A DNA stretch of 64,000 bases. Source: Proteromonas lacertae. Taxonomy: Eukaryota; Sar; Bigyra; Opalinata; Proteromonadidae. The stretch lies in the NCBI GenBank assembly GCA_002245135.1, contig NGBS01000584.1, positions 310,001 to 374,000 of the forward strand. The letters run 5' to 3'. Shown one piece after another: positions 43,701 to 58,700 of the stretch. The notes beneath the pieces are model-generated. The model had not been told where the DNA came from. It ran no database searches and saw only the letters and a program-made list of their open reading frames with translations. The position numbers and the translations under genes are program-made. The first letter of the stretch is position 1. Every line of letters begins with the position of its first letter.

Positions 43701-46700
43701 GTAAAAGTATTAATATTTGAAGAAAATTGTGAACATATTCAAATTTGTTCTCTTCGAGGTAAGAAGTGAGTGATTGTAGTTGAGTCTTTAATTCTGATGA
43801 TACACTTTCGATAAACACTTTACATTGCTCTGAAGTCTTCACAGAATATGGATGATCGTGACAATTGTGATCTTTGTAGTGTTTAAGTAGCGATTCTTGT
43901 AGCTTTTTAAATGCTTTAATTTCTGTAAGTGATAATTGGCCTGAAATAGACATTGAATGAGAAGAAATTTCAAAAACCGGGAATAATTCTAAAAATCCCG
44001 CCAAAACAAAAAATGAGAATCAAAACAAACGAATTAACAGTTTATTTTACTATCAGCATAATAACTTGTCGATATCCTTTCCAATCCCTTATTATCAGTT
44101 ATCAAAGCTTCATTATATGGATTATAGTGAATGAGAAGTCCATAGTTGGTAAAAAGTTCAAAATTAGTCAATTCCATTCCATAATCCAGGTAAATCTCTC
44201 CATTTTTCTCAATATCTACCTCATTTCTTATAATCAGAGAGTTTTCAGTTATTTCTACTTTATTAGATGAAATTGGTGAATAACGAGGAAGTATAGGACA
44301 TATCCACTAAATATAATTTCTCTTCAATATTAATTAAGTGACATTTCACACACTGTATCAAATTGATGAATTCACCTTCACTACACTTATCAAACGAATA
44401 AATGCTGACAGTATGTAATTGACTGAATATCTCATTGTATCTTGTTAACTCTGTTTTGTAATTATCTAATTCAATCTTGCTAATAGAATACTTATTGATA
44501 ATATCATCATTCAATCCATCTATATCAACAATTGGATGATTCTTTAAACAGCTATCATGGTTAAAATCAAAATATTTCTTCAAATAAATTGCATAAATAA
44601 TGAGTATATCAATATCATCTTCATCATTCAAATTCAATTTATCACATATCTTCATTATTTCACTGTCATTCTCAATCTTATCATAAGATATAATATTACT
44701 AATAGGAATAGTGAATAACACTGAATGAGATAGAATATTCTCTGATGTATTGATGTATTGATTATTTATCAATTTAATCTGTTCAATATTACAGTATAAT
44801 GTGGATGTGATTTCTGATTGATAAAAACTAGGTGTTTCATTGTCATAATACTTTAATGAATTGATTTCTGAATAAAGTGATTTGATCTTCTCGTTTATTA
44901 AAGCTAAGGTTCTTTCTAAAATTGTGATTTGACCATTTCTGTAACTATACAAATATATCAAATAGATTATACTTTTCCACATTTTCTATTACAAAATCTC
45001 TTATTCCATTCATCTCTTTATTGGATATTAGATTTCTGTACTTCTCTTCGTTGGATATAATTTTATTATATTCATTAGTAAGCATATTATTCAACTCTTT
45101 CCATACAGAAAACTCATTAAACACATTAATTACATCTTTTCCACAATCTCCTACTAATAACCAAGAATCTTTTTCATTTAATAAACTTCTGTTATAATTA
45201 TATTAAAACAAATAAGAGTATATTATACATTCTAAAACATTGAAGCAAACCATCAGGAATAAAATCATATTTTATATAATATATGCTTTGATAAATCTAT
45301 TTATAACTAATAACAACACAAAATATACTATTTTCTACTATTAATTTTTGTTTCAGTGAGTATAATGGATCTTTAGATGATAGTTGAAATGGAAAAATGA
45401 AATGATCTTCTTTATTATCTTTTATAGTAAAACCATAACCTATCAAAAATTCACTATTACTTTTTGGACCATAATTATTAAACACTTCATCATCTATATA
45501 TACATATTAAACCTAATTATATACTTTCTTTCACTTCATATTTGTTTATAAATGATATTGTCTTATCATCATGATACCATGTTATTCCAGTATTGAATTT
45601 GTGATTTGTAAGGTCTAATAATGGGTAAAAGACATCCTCTTGAAGGATGTTCACTTGTTTCATTATATATCTTTTCAGGAAAACCTCTTGAAAAATATGA
45701 AGAAATTGCCCATATGAAGTTAGAAAATGTATAAATATCTGGTGAGAATAAATTAGGATATTTTTCTGACAGTAATGGGAAAATTGAATTAAACAAAGAT
45801 TTATACTATACAATATTAGAATGAAATGATTTTAATACATGATTTTTCTTTGTTTTTATTGCTTTGTAAAGATGAGTTCCATGTAGTAATTTCAATTCAG
45901 TGTCATTCCACCAATATAAATCAGAATATTCATCAGGTATGGCATTTAAATAGTAATAAAACTGATGACCTTTATGAGACTTACCATAAATCATCTCAGA
46001 AAATAGTAATGTCAAACTCATTTCCTCTTCATCAATTTGTTTAACTGATTTTTTATACTGTTCCTTTGTCTTCTTTCCTATTTCTGTCTTTGTACACCAA
46101 TCTTGTGTAAATATCAAGTTATGAGGTAATATTGCAAATTGAGTATTAGATGGTATATTATCACTTGCAAACAATCCATAGCCATACTCTCCTTCGTGAA
46201 TAACTATACGATCAAGTTTTGCACCATTTTCAACAGCCCAATCATATAAATTCTTCAGTTTATCATTCATTGTATAAATATTTCAATGATTATATCTTTA
46301 GACTGTTTAGAAAATTAAAAATGAAAACTATATCCGTTTCATTTAAAAATGTTGGTGCGAAAAGTGATCCGAGAATAATGACCAAATTTTTAAATTCACC
46401 ATTAATCGGTTTATATTCTATTGTTTCAGCTTTTTTATGTGGTTCTTCTGTTCTTGCAGCTAATGATAAACGGCACAAACTTAAAAAGATTGGTTTTATG
46501 CGAAATTGGTTTAGTATTGTCTTTTTTGTTCTTATACTAATAGTTTCAATATCAAGTGAATCTGCTCCGTTAATAGCTTTAGTTTATGGTTTATTTAGTG
46601 CTGCAATATGTTTAAAGTATAAATCTCGTGTTTTTCAAAACATACCATTATTGCTGTGTATATTCAATTGGTTTACGCCTTTTCAGCACTTGGAAGTGGA

Positions 46701-49700
46701 GTAGTTACCTTTCCAAGTTTACTAAGATCATCAGACATTAATCTGACATCCACTAATGAAATAAGAGATCAGGTTGCAGAAATGATACAAAAAGAGAATT
46801 CTGAATTACTACGTAATGGTACATAATATAATATATAACATTATATAGATGATATTGTTAAAAGAATAAGAAATAGTATTTATTAATTATCTCAGTTATA
46901 GTTGGTAAAATGAATCTTCGTAAATATATTGGTTGGTTAATGCAAATACCATGTATAGTTTGGCCAAACGTAAAATATGTAGGAAATAATATAACATATT
47001 CCACAATCAATAATAAGTCATTAAAATTAGATATTTTATCATCCAACAAATTTGAAAATGAAATCAAACCAATTTTCTTTTTTATTCATGGAGGTGCTTG
47101 GTGTTTAGGAAGTAGAAAATTATCGTCATTACCTTTATTATACGAATTAGCAAATAATGGTTGGTTGGTAGTAACAATCAGTTATAGATTTGCACAAACA
47201 ACATTGTATCCAGAAAATCTTCGAGATTGTAAAAGAGCACTGCAATGGGTTAAAAAGAATATAACTAAATACAATGGAAATAAAGATTATATAATAATTG
47301 GAGGTGAAAGTGCTGGAAGTCAAATGGCGTTACTATTATCTTTAACATCGAATGATAAAGAGTTAAATGATGGAATTGATGGAGATTTAACTGTTCAAGG
47401 ATGTGTTGATTTATATGGAGTTCATAACATCGTTAAGACATATGATTTCGTTAAATCAAATGTATTTAAATCAATTATTTGTTTATATATTAAATAGTTT
47501 TTACTTCAAAAAGGAGTGGAATATGTATTTAGTGATAATAAAGAAAAACAGTTATTAGCATCACCTACATTTAGAGTAGAAAGAAATAGTTTACTGCCTC
47601 CAACAATTGTATGTTTTTATTGTTTATATTTGTTGCTTATTGTTAGATAGTTCATGGAACATGCGATAATATAATCCCAATTGAAGATTCTATTGAATTT
47701 AGTGAACTTTTAGATAATAAAGGTATTGATAATTATATTCTGAGTATTCCAAATGCTAAACATTGTTTTAACTATTTCATGTCTCCAAGAAGTTATGCTT
47801 GTGGAGAAGCTATTAATCTGCTTCTAGATATGGAGTATCATAAAGATGATAAAATTAAAACAAAAGTATAATTTTATTTCTTTTTTTCTCTTTTTTTAAC
47901 GAGATAAATATTCCATATTCTTTATGTAGTATATCAAAATCAATTAGACAAAGTATATTTCAATCTTTTTCTCAAAAAAACACAACCAAACACATAATTT
48001 ATTCATTTATCTACTTTTTCAAATCTTTAATCTTATTTTCACAATGCTTTTTAGCATTTTCAAGGATTTCTTTCTCATTCATTCTTAAAGAATAGATATT
48101 CTTCATTATTGGATCATTAATTGATGAAATTCTTTTCTTATCTTCTTCATAGGTAGTAGAATAATTATTAATCATATCATTAATACCATTAAGCAGTGTA
48201 TTATATATTTTTACTTCATTTTCATCGCTAACTCTGTGTAATTCAGAGAAATTATCAGCTAATTTTATATCATCTTCAGTCAACAATTGTATTCTAATAT
48301 AATCTAATATATCATCATTAAATGGATGGTTTTTATTATGAAATATTGAATAACTTGTATCTGTTTGTAAATTCATTTTTTCTAACAAAATTGACTTTTG
48401 ATGTGTTAAAAATCCAGAGTCAGGAGTAAATGTAAAATGTATAGGAATACTATCATTCTCTAAATTACTAACGATATGCAAATGATTCACAAATATAGCT
48501 TGATTAGTTCTCAAGCCTCCTTCATTTCCATATATCAAATCACCTTTCTTAATTCTATCTGTAGTATGTAGTTCAATCATTCCATTTGTATTATTTATCT
48601 TCATAATAACATTTGATTTTTCTTTAATTGGTGTTAAAAAAGAGAATATTGGCATTAATAAAGGAGTATATGTACCATTATCAATAGAAACAATCACTGA
48701 ATAACTCCATACTATTCCCATAGACCACTTGAAATTATCATATGAAAATTGTTCTTCACTTAATAAATGATGTTTAATGACAACTAAATTATATAGCAAT
48801 TGGTATTGATTTAAAATTGGAATCTAATCTTTCTTGTATTATTTCAAATGCATGGCTTCCTTTCAATTCTGATAGATATTTGGTTGGTAAAGTAATTGAA
48901 GATGATTTATGAGGATATGGAATTGTTTTAATGAATGGCGACCATGCTGATGAATTATAGAACTTTTCGTATAGTAAATGAAGTGAGAGTATTGTAATAG
49001 GTGATATTTCAGCAAAATCTTGGATTATCAATACAACTGGAGTTAGCATTGCACTACTTACACTCATGCTAGCGCTAAGTGGTACCTTTCCAATTATTTC
49101 ACCCCTTTTGAATGATTTAGTTGCTTTATAACTATATATATTACATATTTGTAATTTTATACCTTATTGGGAATCCAACAGTCTTTGTTTCTTCTAATTT
49201 CACTTCAACTTCACTTTTATCCAACCATTGTTGGTATTCACTACACTTATAATCATAGTACATACCTAATATCAGCTTTCTTTGTTTTAACATGTTTCTT
49301 ATTGGATTTTTTATCCTTCTTTACATTTTTAGCACCTATAACTATTGCTATCAATGCAAATAAGACAAGTAATTTAAATAGCTTTGTCATATTTCAAAAA
49401 AAATAAAATTATTTTGATCAAGCCAAGTTTATTTTGATAATAGTAAAGAAAGTTTTAGAGAGAAAAAAGGAATGACATTAACATTTTCATCTGCTACATT
49501 TCATGGTTCACGTTATGGTAATCTAAATCAAGTATAAATATCCTTGTTACATTAGGATGCTTATATGTACACAACTCTTGATGATGAAGGTTCATATATA
49601 GCAGGAATATTTGATGGACGTATGTTTGCATTTATTTTATTGAGTAGATTGCCCATATGGTGAAGTTGCTGCTTTTAATTGTGCAAATAGTTTCTTTAAT

Positions 49701-52700
49701 GAAATAGCTGGACATTGGAAATTATATAAAAAGAAATTAGAAGCTTCACCAGAGAGTTTCTGGGGTAGAATGTATGAAAGAATGCATAAATTTCTGATCG
49801 AATCATACAAAGACATACCAGAATACTATATTGATTCGAGAGGTACAAAATTCAGAAGAGTATTAACGCCAGATGGTCCATACTGGAAATTTGGCCAAAA
49901 CCAATTCTCAATCGACTTTGGAACAACAGCATTAATGGTAATATACTATTTAGGCACATTTTACTTTGCTAATTGTGGTGATTCTGAAGTGGCGATATAC
50001 AGTTCAGTGAATCATAAAAGGGCAGAGTTAAGAATTCCATTTGTAAGACATACATTTAGTAATCCAAAAGAACAGAATAGATTATCAAGAGATTTCCCCA
50101 ATACTAAATTCACAAAACAAGGATATATATACAATGAGAAGTTAAATATGTGTTTGGGACCTTCTAGAGCACTTGGTCATAAGTATTTACAGAAAGATGG
50201 AGTATTACCATTCCCAGAGTTGTTTAAATACATACCTGGACCTTCTGAACATTGTAGAATAGTATTAGCTACTGATGGTGTATGGGATTCAATGCCAAAA
50301 GACTTCTTATGTAATCATATATTCGAAAAACCTATAGAGGATATTTGTGAGATATTAGTCACTCAAGAAGACCAAAATGATAATGCATCGGTGATTATTA
50401 TGGATTACATGCCATTAATAGATGATGATGACTATGATTGATTCTAATTATATGGATTAATGTAATTTTTATATATTATTTAATTTCATTAGTATTATAT
50501 TTTGTGAATTTGCTAATAAAAATTGGATTTATTATTGTGTTTCACTCACAATACATGTCAAAAAAAGATATCATCAAATTATAATATGCATATTACTCTA
50601 TATAAATCAATGTAATATTTATGAATTTTATTTTCTTTCTCTGTAACCAGAAAAATGATAAAATATGTTGATACCAATTACACATGTAATCCGTAGTATC
50701 TTCATCAACCAATAAAATTTAACTTCTATTCAACCAATAGAAACATATCGATAAGTATCTTTCATTAATCTTTTTTAAAGAAAGAATTAAAAGCCAACCA
50801 CACTAATAACAATGGCTCAACATGTACCAATCAATGTCACAGAAGTGTGCAATGTATTATATATATTTATTAACCTATTTCTAATGAAATCTAGTTACAA
50901 AGATTAGGATGTAATCCAACAGATGTTGTTTTCAACAAAACAACATTAGAATCAGACAAATATATTGTTGTATTATCAGAAGTTCCACAAAAATCAGTTG
51001 CTTATGTAGATGTTAGCAATGGTCAAATTCAAAGAACACCCATGAATGTAGATGCTGCTATAATGAACCCAACCACCAAGGTCATGGCTGTAAGATCAGG
51101 AAAAGCATTACAAGTATCAAACTTAGATATGAAGACAAAAGTTGCTTCATTCAAGATGCCTGACACTGCTGATATTGTGTTCTGGAAGTGGGTTGATACC
51201 AAGACAATTGCTTTAGTAACAAACAATGCTGTGTTCCATTGGTCAATGGATGGAGGTAGTCCAAAGAAACTCTTCGACAGAAGACAAGAATTAGCTGGAG
51301 GACAAATTATAAACTACGGAGTAAGCAAAGACGGAAAAATGTGTTTCTTACAAGCAATCAAGAAAGCAGGTCAAGGTATTGGAGGTATTATTCAATTATT
51401 CTCTGTTGATAAGGCTGGTTCTCAAATATTACCAGGTCATGCTGCTGGATTTGGTATGATCAATATTAATGGAAGAAAAGGACAAGTATTTGTATGTGTA
51501 GAAAGAAATGCTGGTCAAAATGGTATGTTAAGAATTAAAGAAATAGGAGGAACATTCACTGTACCACCAAAGGAAGTAGTTTTCCCACCAAATGCACCAG
51601 CTGATTTCCCAATATGTTTAACTATAGATGAAAAGCATGATTTAGCTTTTATGGTATCAAAGATGGGTAATGTATTTATGTTTGATTTACTCAGTGGTAC
51701 AACTTTATTCAGAAAGCCATTAGGTGCTCAACCATTCATTGCTACTCAATACACACAAAACGGTGGTATGTTATGTATTATGCAAGGTGGTGTTGTATCA
51801 AGCATTAGTTTGAATGAGAAGAACTTAGTACCATTTGTAATGGAAGTATTACACAACCAAGAATTAGCCATTACAATTGCTTCAAGATTAGGTTTACCAG
51901 GTGCTGATAATATCTTCAAGAATCAATTAGAAGCATTATTCAAAGCTGGAAATGTAAGAGGTATTGCTGAATTAGCAGCTAGATCACCAGCTACAACTGT
52001 CAGAAATCAAGAGACAATCAATAGATTAAAGAGTATGCCAAGAGGTGCTGATGGTTCATCACCCCCATCTGTTTACTTCCAAACATTATTGGGAATGACA
52101 AAGTTGAATGAAATTGAAACAGTTGAATTATGTGGACCATTAGTATTAAATGGAAAAGTAGCAATGATTGAGAAATTCTTAAAAGAAGATAAGATTACAC
52201 CATCAGAAGCTTTAGGTGATTTAATTGCTCCTCATGATGCCAGAGTTGCATTACAAGTATACTTCAAAGGTAATGCTCATGAGAAAGTTATTAATTGTTT
52301 CTTACAATTGAACGACTTTGGTAAGATTCAAGCTTACTTAGATAAGACTGGTTATGATCCAGATTATGGTTATTTAGTATCACAAATGGTAAGAGTAAAC
52401 CCAGAACAAGCTGCTGAATTTGCTATTAAAGCTTGGGAAAAGAAAGGACCAGCAGTTGATGCTTCAAAAGTAGCTGATGCCTTTGCCAATGTTGGTGCTA
52501 TTAGAGAATGTGATAAGTTCTTATTCAAAGTATTAGCAGGTGATAAGCCAGAAGATGGTCCATTACAAACAAAATTATTAGAATTGAACTTACATGCTGG
52601 TATTTCTCAAGTAGTAGATACAATCTTCTCTAATAAGATGTTCTCTCATTACGATAGAGTAAGCATTGCTCATTTATGTGAACAAGCTGGTTTAGCTCAA

Positions 52701-55700
52701 AGAGCATTAGAACATTATACTGATTTAGAAGATATTAAGAGAGTAGTAATGAGTCCAAGATTAATGAACACTGTTAATCCAGAATTTATGATTCAATTCT
52801 TTGCTAATATGAGCTCAGAAAACAGAATGGAATGCTTAAAGGATATGTTATCAACAAACATAAACTCCTTACAATTAGTAGTTAAAGTTGCTCAAAAATG
52901 TCCAGAAGAAGAAGCACCACAATTCATTAAGATCTTTGAAGAGAATGATGAATCATGTCAAGGTTTATACTATTATTTAGGATCAATATTACATAAATCA
53001 GAAGATCCAGAAGTCCACTTCAAATACATTAAAGCTGCAGTTAAATTAAATCAAATTCAAGAAGTAGAAAGAGTATGCAGAGAATCTACTGTATACAACC
53101 CAGAAGAAGTAAGAGATTTCTTATTATCAGTTCATATGCCTGATCCAAGACCAATCATCAGAGTTTGTGATAGATTCGGTTATATTGAAGAAATGACTGG
53201 ATATTTATTCCAACATAAATTAATGAACTTCTTAGAAATCTATGTAACCAAAGTTGCTGGTCAAAATACACCAAGAGTTATTGGTAAATTATTGGATTTA
53301 GATGCACCAGAAGATGTTATTAAGAACTTATTGAACTTAGCCAGAGGTATGTGTCCAGCTGAAGGATTAGTAGATGAAGTAGAAAAGAGAAATAAATTGA
53401 AGTTAATTATGCCATGGTGTGAAGCTAGAGCTGCTGAAGGAAATCAAGATCCATCTTTACATAATGCTTTAGGTAAGATCTATGTAACATTAAATAAAGA
53501 TCCACAAGAATTCTTATTAAAGAACCAATATTATGATTCAGCTGTTGTTGGTAAATATTGTGAAAAATTAGATCCATATTTAGCTTATTTAGCTTACAGA
53601 AGGGCATGGGGACCATGCGATGATGAATTATTAAGAGTAACCAATGAGAATGGTTTATTCAAAGATCAAGCCAGATATTTAGTAGAAAGACAAGATATGG
53701 AATTATGGTCTAAAGCTTTAAATGAAGAAAATGAATTCAAGAAGACATTAGTTGATCAAGTAGTAGGAACTGCTTTACCAGAATGTACCAATCCAGATGA
53801 AGTTGCTAGCACTGTTAAAGCATTCATGGCTAATGGATTAAAGACTGAATTAATTGGATTATTAGAAAGATTGGTATTACAAGGATCAGATTTCTCTAAC
53901 CATGAATCATTACAAAACTTATTGATCATTACAGCTATGGACAATTCACCAGAAAAAGTTATGGATTACATTGGTAGATTACAAAACTATGATGGTCCAA
54001 AGATTGCTGAAAGATGTATTGAATACAACTTATACGAAGAAGCTCTCTACATCTACAAGAGAGATAAAGATCATGAAAACTCTGTACGTGTATTATTAGA
54101 CTACATCCACTCAATTGAAAGAGCCTATGAATATGCTGAACGTGTGAATGTTCCAAAGATCTGGTCTATGTTAGCTGCTGCTCAATTGGCTAATGGTGAC
54201 ATTCCAGCTGCTATTGATTCATACATTAAAGCTAAAGATTGCTCCAACTATCAAGAAATCATCACTGCTGCTGAAGCTTCTCAAGATTATGAACCATTAA
54301 TTAAATACATCAAGATGACAAGAGAAACAATCACTAAAGATCCAGCTGTTGATACTTCATTAGTATATGCTTATGCTAAGACTGAGAAATTCACTGATTT
54401 AGAAGAATTCGTTGCTTCACCAAACGTTGCTCAAATCATTCAAGTAGGTGATAGATTATTCGAAGAAGAAATCTATGAAGCTGCCAGAATTGTATTTGCT
54501 GCTGCTGGAAACAATGCTAAATTAGCATCATGTTATCTTAAATTGAAACAATTCAGAGAAGCCTTAGATGCTGCTAAGAAAGCCAACAGTATTAGAACAT
54601 GGAAAGAAGTCAACCAAACCTGTGTATATGCTGCTTTAGCCGAAGAAGATGAAAATGCCAAGAGAACTGACTTTGAATTAGCTAGATCAGCTGCTTTATC
54701 AATCATTGTATCACCAGATCACTTAGATGAATTAGTTGAATTCTATGAAAGATTAGGTTTATATGAAGAAATTGTAAAGATCATGGAACAAGGTATTGGT
54801 TTAGAAAATGCCCACACTGGTATTTTCACCAGCTTAGCTGTATTATACTCAAAATACAACGAAGAGAAATTAATGGAACACTGCAAGATCTTCTTCAGCA
54901 GAATGCAAATCCCAAGAGTTATTAGAGCTTGTGAAGAAGGAAGACATTGGGAAGAAGCTACATATTTATATATTGAAAGTGAAGATTATGATCAAGCTAT
55001 TAGAACAATGGTAGATCACTCACCAATCTGCTGGGTACATGAGAAATTCATTGAAATTATCCAAAAAGTAAAGAACCAAGAATTATACTACACAGCTATT
55101 GATTTCTACATCCGTGAACATCCAATGGTATTAGACAGATTATTGAATGTATTGAAATTGAACTTAGATCATGCTCGTGTTGTACATCAAGTAGAAAAGA
55201 CAGATAACATTCCTTTAATTATGCCATACTTAAAGGATGTACAAAAGGAAAATATCTCTGCTGTAAATGAAGCTATTAACCAAAACTATGTTGATGAAGA
55301 GAACTTCACTGATTTAAGAGAATCTGTTGATACATTTGACAACTTCGATCAAGTTGGTTTAGCTGGAAAATTAGAAAACCACGAATTATTAGAATTCAGA
55401 AAGATTGCTGCTTACTTATTAAAGAGAAATAAGCAATTCGAAAGATCAATTGAAATTTCCAAGAAAGATCATATGTACAAAGAAGCTATTGACACAGCTA
55501 ACTGCTCTGAAGATCCAAAATTAGTAGACAGTTTATTATCATTCTTCTGTGATGAGAAAGATAACGAATGTTTCTGTGCTACATTATACACATGTTACGA
55601 TTTAGTAAAACCAGATGTTGCTTTAGAATTAGCATTCAGAAATGGTATTACTGATTTCGTCATGCCATACATGATTCAATACATTAGAGAAATGGATGAT

Positions 55701-58700
55701 AAAGTAAGAGAATTAGACATCAGAACAAAACCAGAAGAAGAAGAGGAAGAAGAAGAACAAGCTGCACAACCAACCTTCTTACCAGGAATGGGTGTTCCAT
55801 TAGCATTAGCTAACAACGCCTACAATGAAACTCCAGGTATGATGCCAGGAATGGGAATGCAAGGTATGCCTGGAATGGAATGCCCGGAATGAATCCAGGA
55901 ATGGGTATGCCAGGTATGAATCCAGGAATGGGTATGGGAGGAGGTATGCCAGGAATGGGAATGGGTGGTGGAATGCCAGGAATGAACCCAGGTATGGGAG
56001 GTGGTGCTTGGTAAATGAAAAATATAATTTGAATTATAAATAGTTCCTGTAATTATAAATAAATATTTTGTTCTTCTTTAATTAATATTATCCAAAAATT
56101 TGTTTTTTATTGGGTTATTTAAAATAATAACAACAAATAAACAAGTATAGAGAAGTTTAAAAGTATTTAATAATATGGATTGGAGTGAATTTATACGAAT
56201 TATATGGGATAGGTTATATTCCATTTCTTAATACAATTATCACATCCACAACTGTAAAGAACACTACTATCTTCATCACTGTTATCAGTAGTGTAATCAA
56301 ATCTTACACAAGTAACTCCACCAACATGAGCCATTTTCATACCAAAATAATCACGATGAGACTGTGGATTCCATATATAAATCTCACCACTTACAGCACT
56401 TGATACTATTCTATCACTTTTTCTATTCCATTCTAAAGAAGTGATCTTACTGGTATGAGCTAACCATCTTCCCATTATTGTATAATTCATGTCATTTATA
56501 TTCATTACTCTTATCTCTCTTATATCATCACCAATTGCCACATTATTACCACTTGTATCAAATGATAATACAGTAATTCTGCCTGTGTGTTTGAATTTAT
56601 CATGATCAATTTCTATTTCATTTACTTTTGATGGATCACTTATATCATACAAATAATAAGTATATGATTTTTCATTCTTTATATCATTTCCTCCAACCAT
56701 CACTTTATTTCCATCTTTTGATATTGCTACACAAGTTGCTTGATATTTAAATGGCATTGTTACATATACTTCACATTCTTCATTCAATACAACAAACTGC
56801 TTTTCAGTACAATACACACATCTATTACTACAACAACTTAATGACAATGGTTGTTCTTTATTAGTATCATACTTCTTTGCAATTTCATTGGTTGTTTTGT
56901 TAATATAATATACAACATTATCCCATCCAATAGAAACTAAATAATCCTTCATTATTCCAATATTTGTACAATTACCATTATGTTTACATATTCTACTACA
57001 AACACTCTCCTTCAATGAAGTTTTACATATTACACCATCATAACTTGCACTATATAAAGTACCATTATCAATAACAATATTATTAATCTCAACTTGGTGT
57101 GATTGAATTACCTTATACTCTTCAGTCATTGGTTTCCATATATAAATATCACTGATTAATGATATCATATAAATTGTTTCATCTTTCCACACCACACCTG
57201 TTAACATTGTATCAATCGATTTATTATCTAATTGTAAAGTATATAAACATTTTGATTCTTCTACATCCCAGATCTTAGCAGATCTATCTGCTGAAACAGT
57301 AACTATCTTATTATCTTTTGACCAATCAACTCCATATATTCCTCCATCATGATCTATTCATTATTATATATAGAATAAAAATTATACTCTTTCCTTCATC
57401 TATTATTTTCTTGATAAATGTACCTTCTGCAGCATCATATAAATTAATTGTTGAATCAGATGAAACACTTATATAATACTTACCATCAGGTGAAAATCTG
57501 ATTGCATTGACAAAATTGGTATGATCGGAATTTGATAAAGTAAACTTGAATGGAGGACCACTGTAATAGTATATTTCTAATAATTGTTTATAAATAACAA
57601 TATACTAAAGTCTTGTGAAGTAGTTATGACTCTAAATGGTCTTATGGGTCTAAAATCACAACTTGATGCTTCTTGAACACAACCAATTAATTCACCAATA
57701 TTACTACCTGTATCCCAACCAAATACTTTTGCAGGTCTATTTCTCCATTATACTAAATAAATATACCTCGTTTTATCCTTTCCAACTGCTACAATTCTCT
57801 TAGATTCAGAATCCCAACGAATATCTTTCACTTCTAGTCCAAAACAATGCACTTCAACTTTCAATGGATGCTCAGGATTGTCATATGACCAAACTCTAAC
57901 ATTTCCATGAGAATCTGTAAAGAATATTATACTTGATTATAAATACCACCTGAAGCAATGAAATAACCCGAAGGTGAAAATCTTGCACATCTATAAAACA
58001 CATGAGTAATTCAAATAATACGTTACTGGTACTTTATGTTCATAATAAATCTCACCTTCAGCAATCTTCTACTCAATAAGAGTCAAATAATATATACAGT
58101 TAAAGAACGCAAAACTACAGACTTTCCATTGGCATAGATAAGAAAATCTCCTTTGGGTGACACATCAAGTAGAGATGGCTGACCTCTGGCAGTGTTAGGA
58201 CTGGGAACGTATGTTTTTTCTACTATGTAATAATAAAATTATACCTAGTTGAAGAGAGCCTGGCATTTTCGATAGATATTAAATACGAACAAAATCAATT
58301 TCTTTTCAGTTACAGATTAATATAGACACTTATATTTCATTTATGGTTTATTTTAATCGTTGTTGTTTTGTTGTAGAAGAATCAGAGTATATAAACTCCA
58401 TTTTAACGAAATCAAGATTAAACAGATATTTTTATAACAATACACAAAAATATATCATATCAAAGGTAAAAATATAATAATAATTATTTATATTTCTCAG
58501 TTATTGTTAATGAGAGATTTGTTTTAACACATCCATACTTATTTCTACATATGATTGTATAATTGGTTTTAACAAGTGAACTGATAAGTTTACCATATAT
58601 TGCTCCCTTTATTGGATGAATTTGAACTCCATCTGGAAATTCAGGTTCTACTGTATACTTACATCCAATATTCTTCTCTTTTGGCTTGATTGAGAATCTT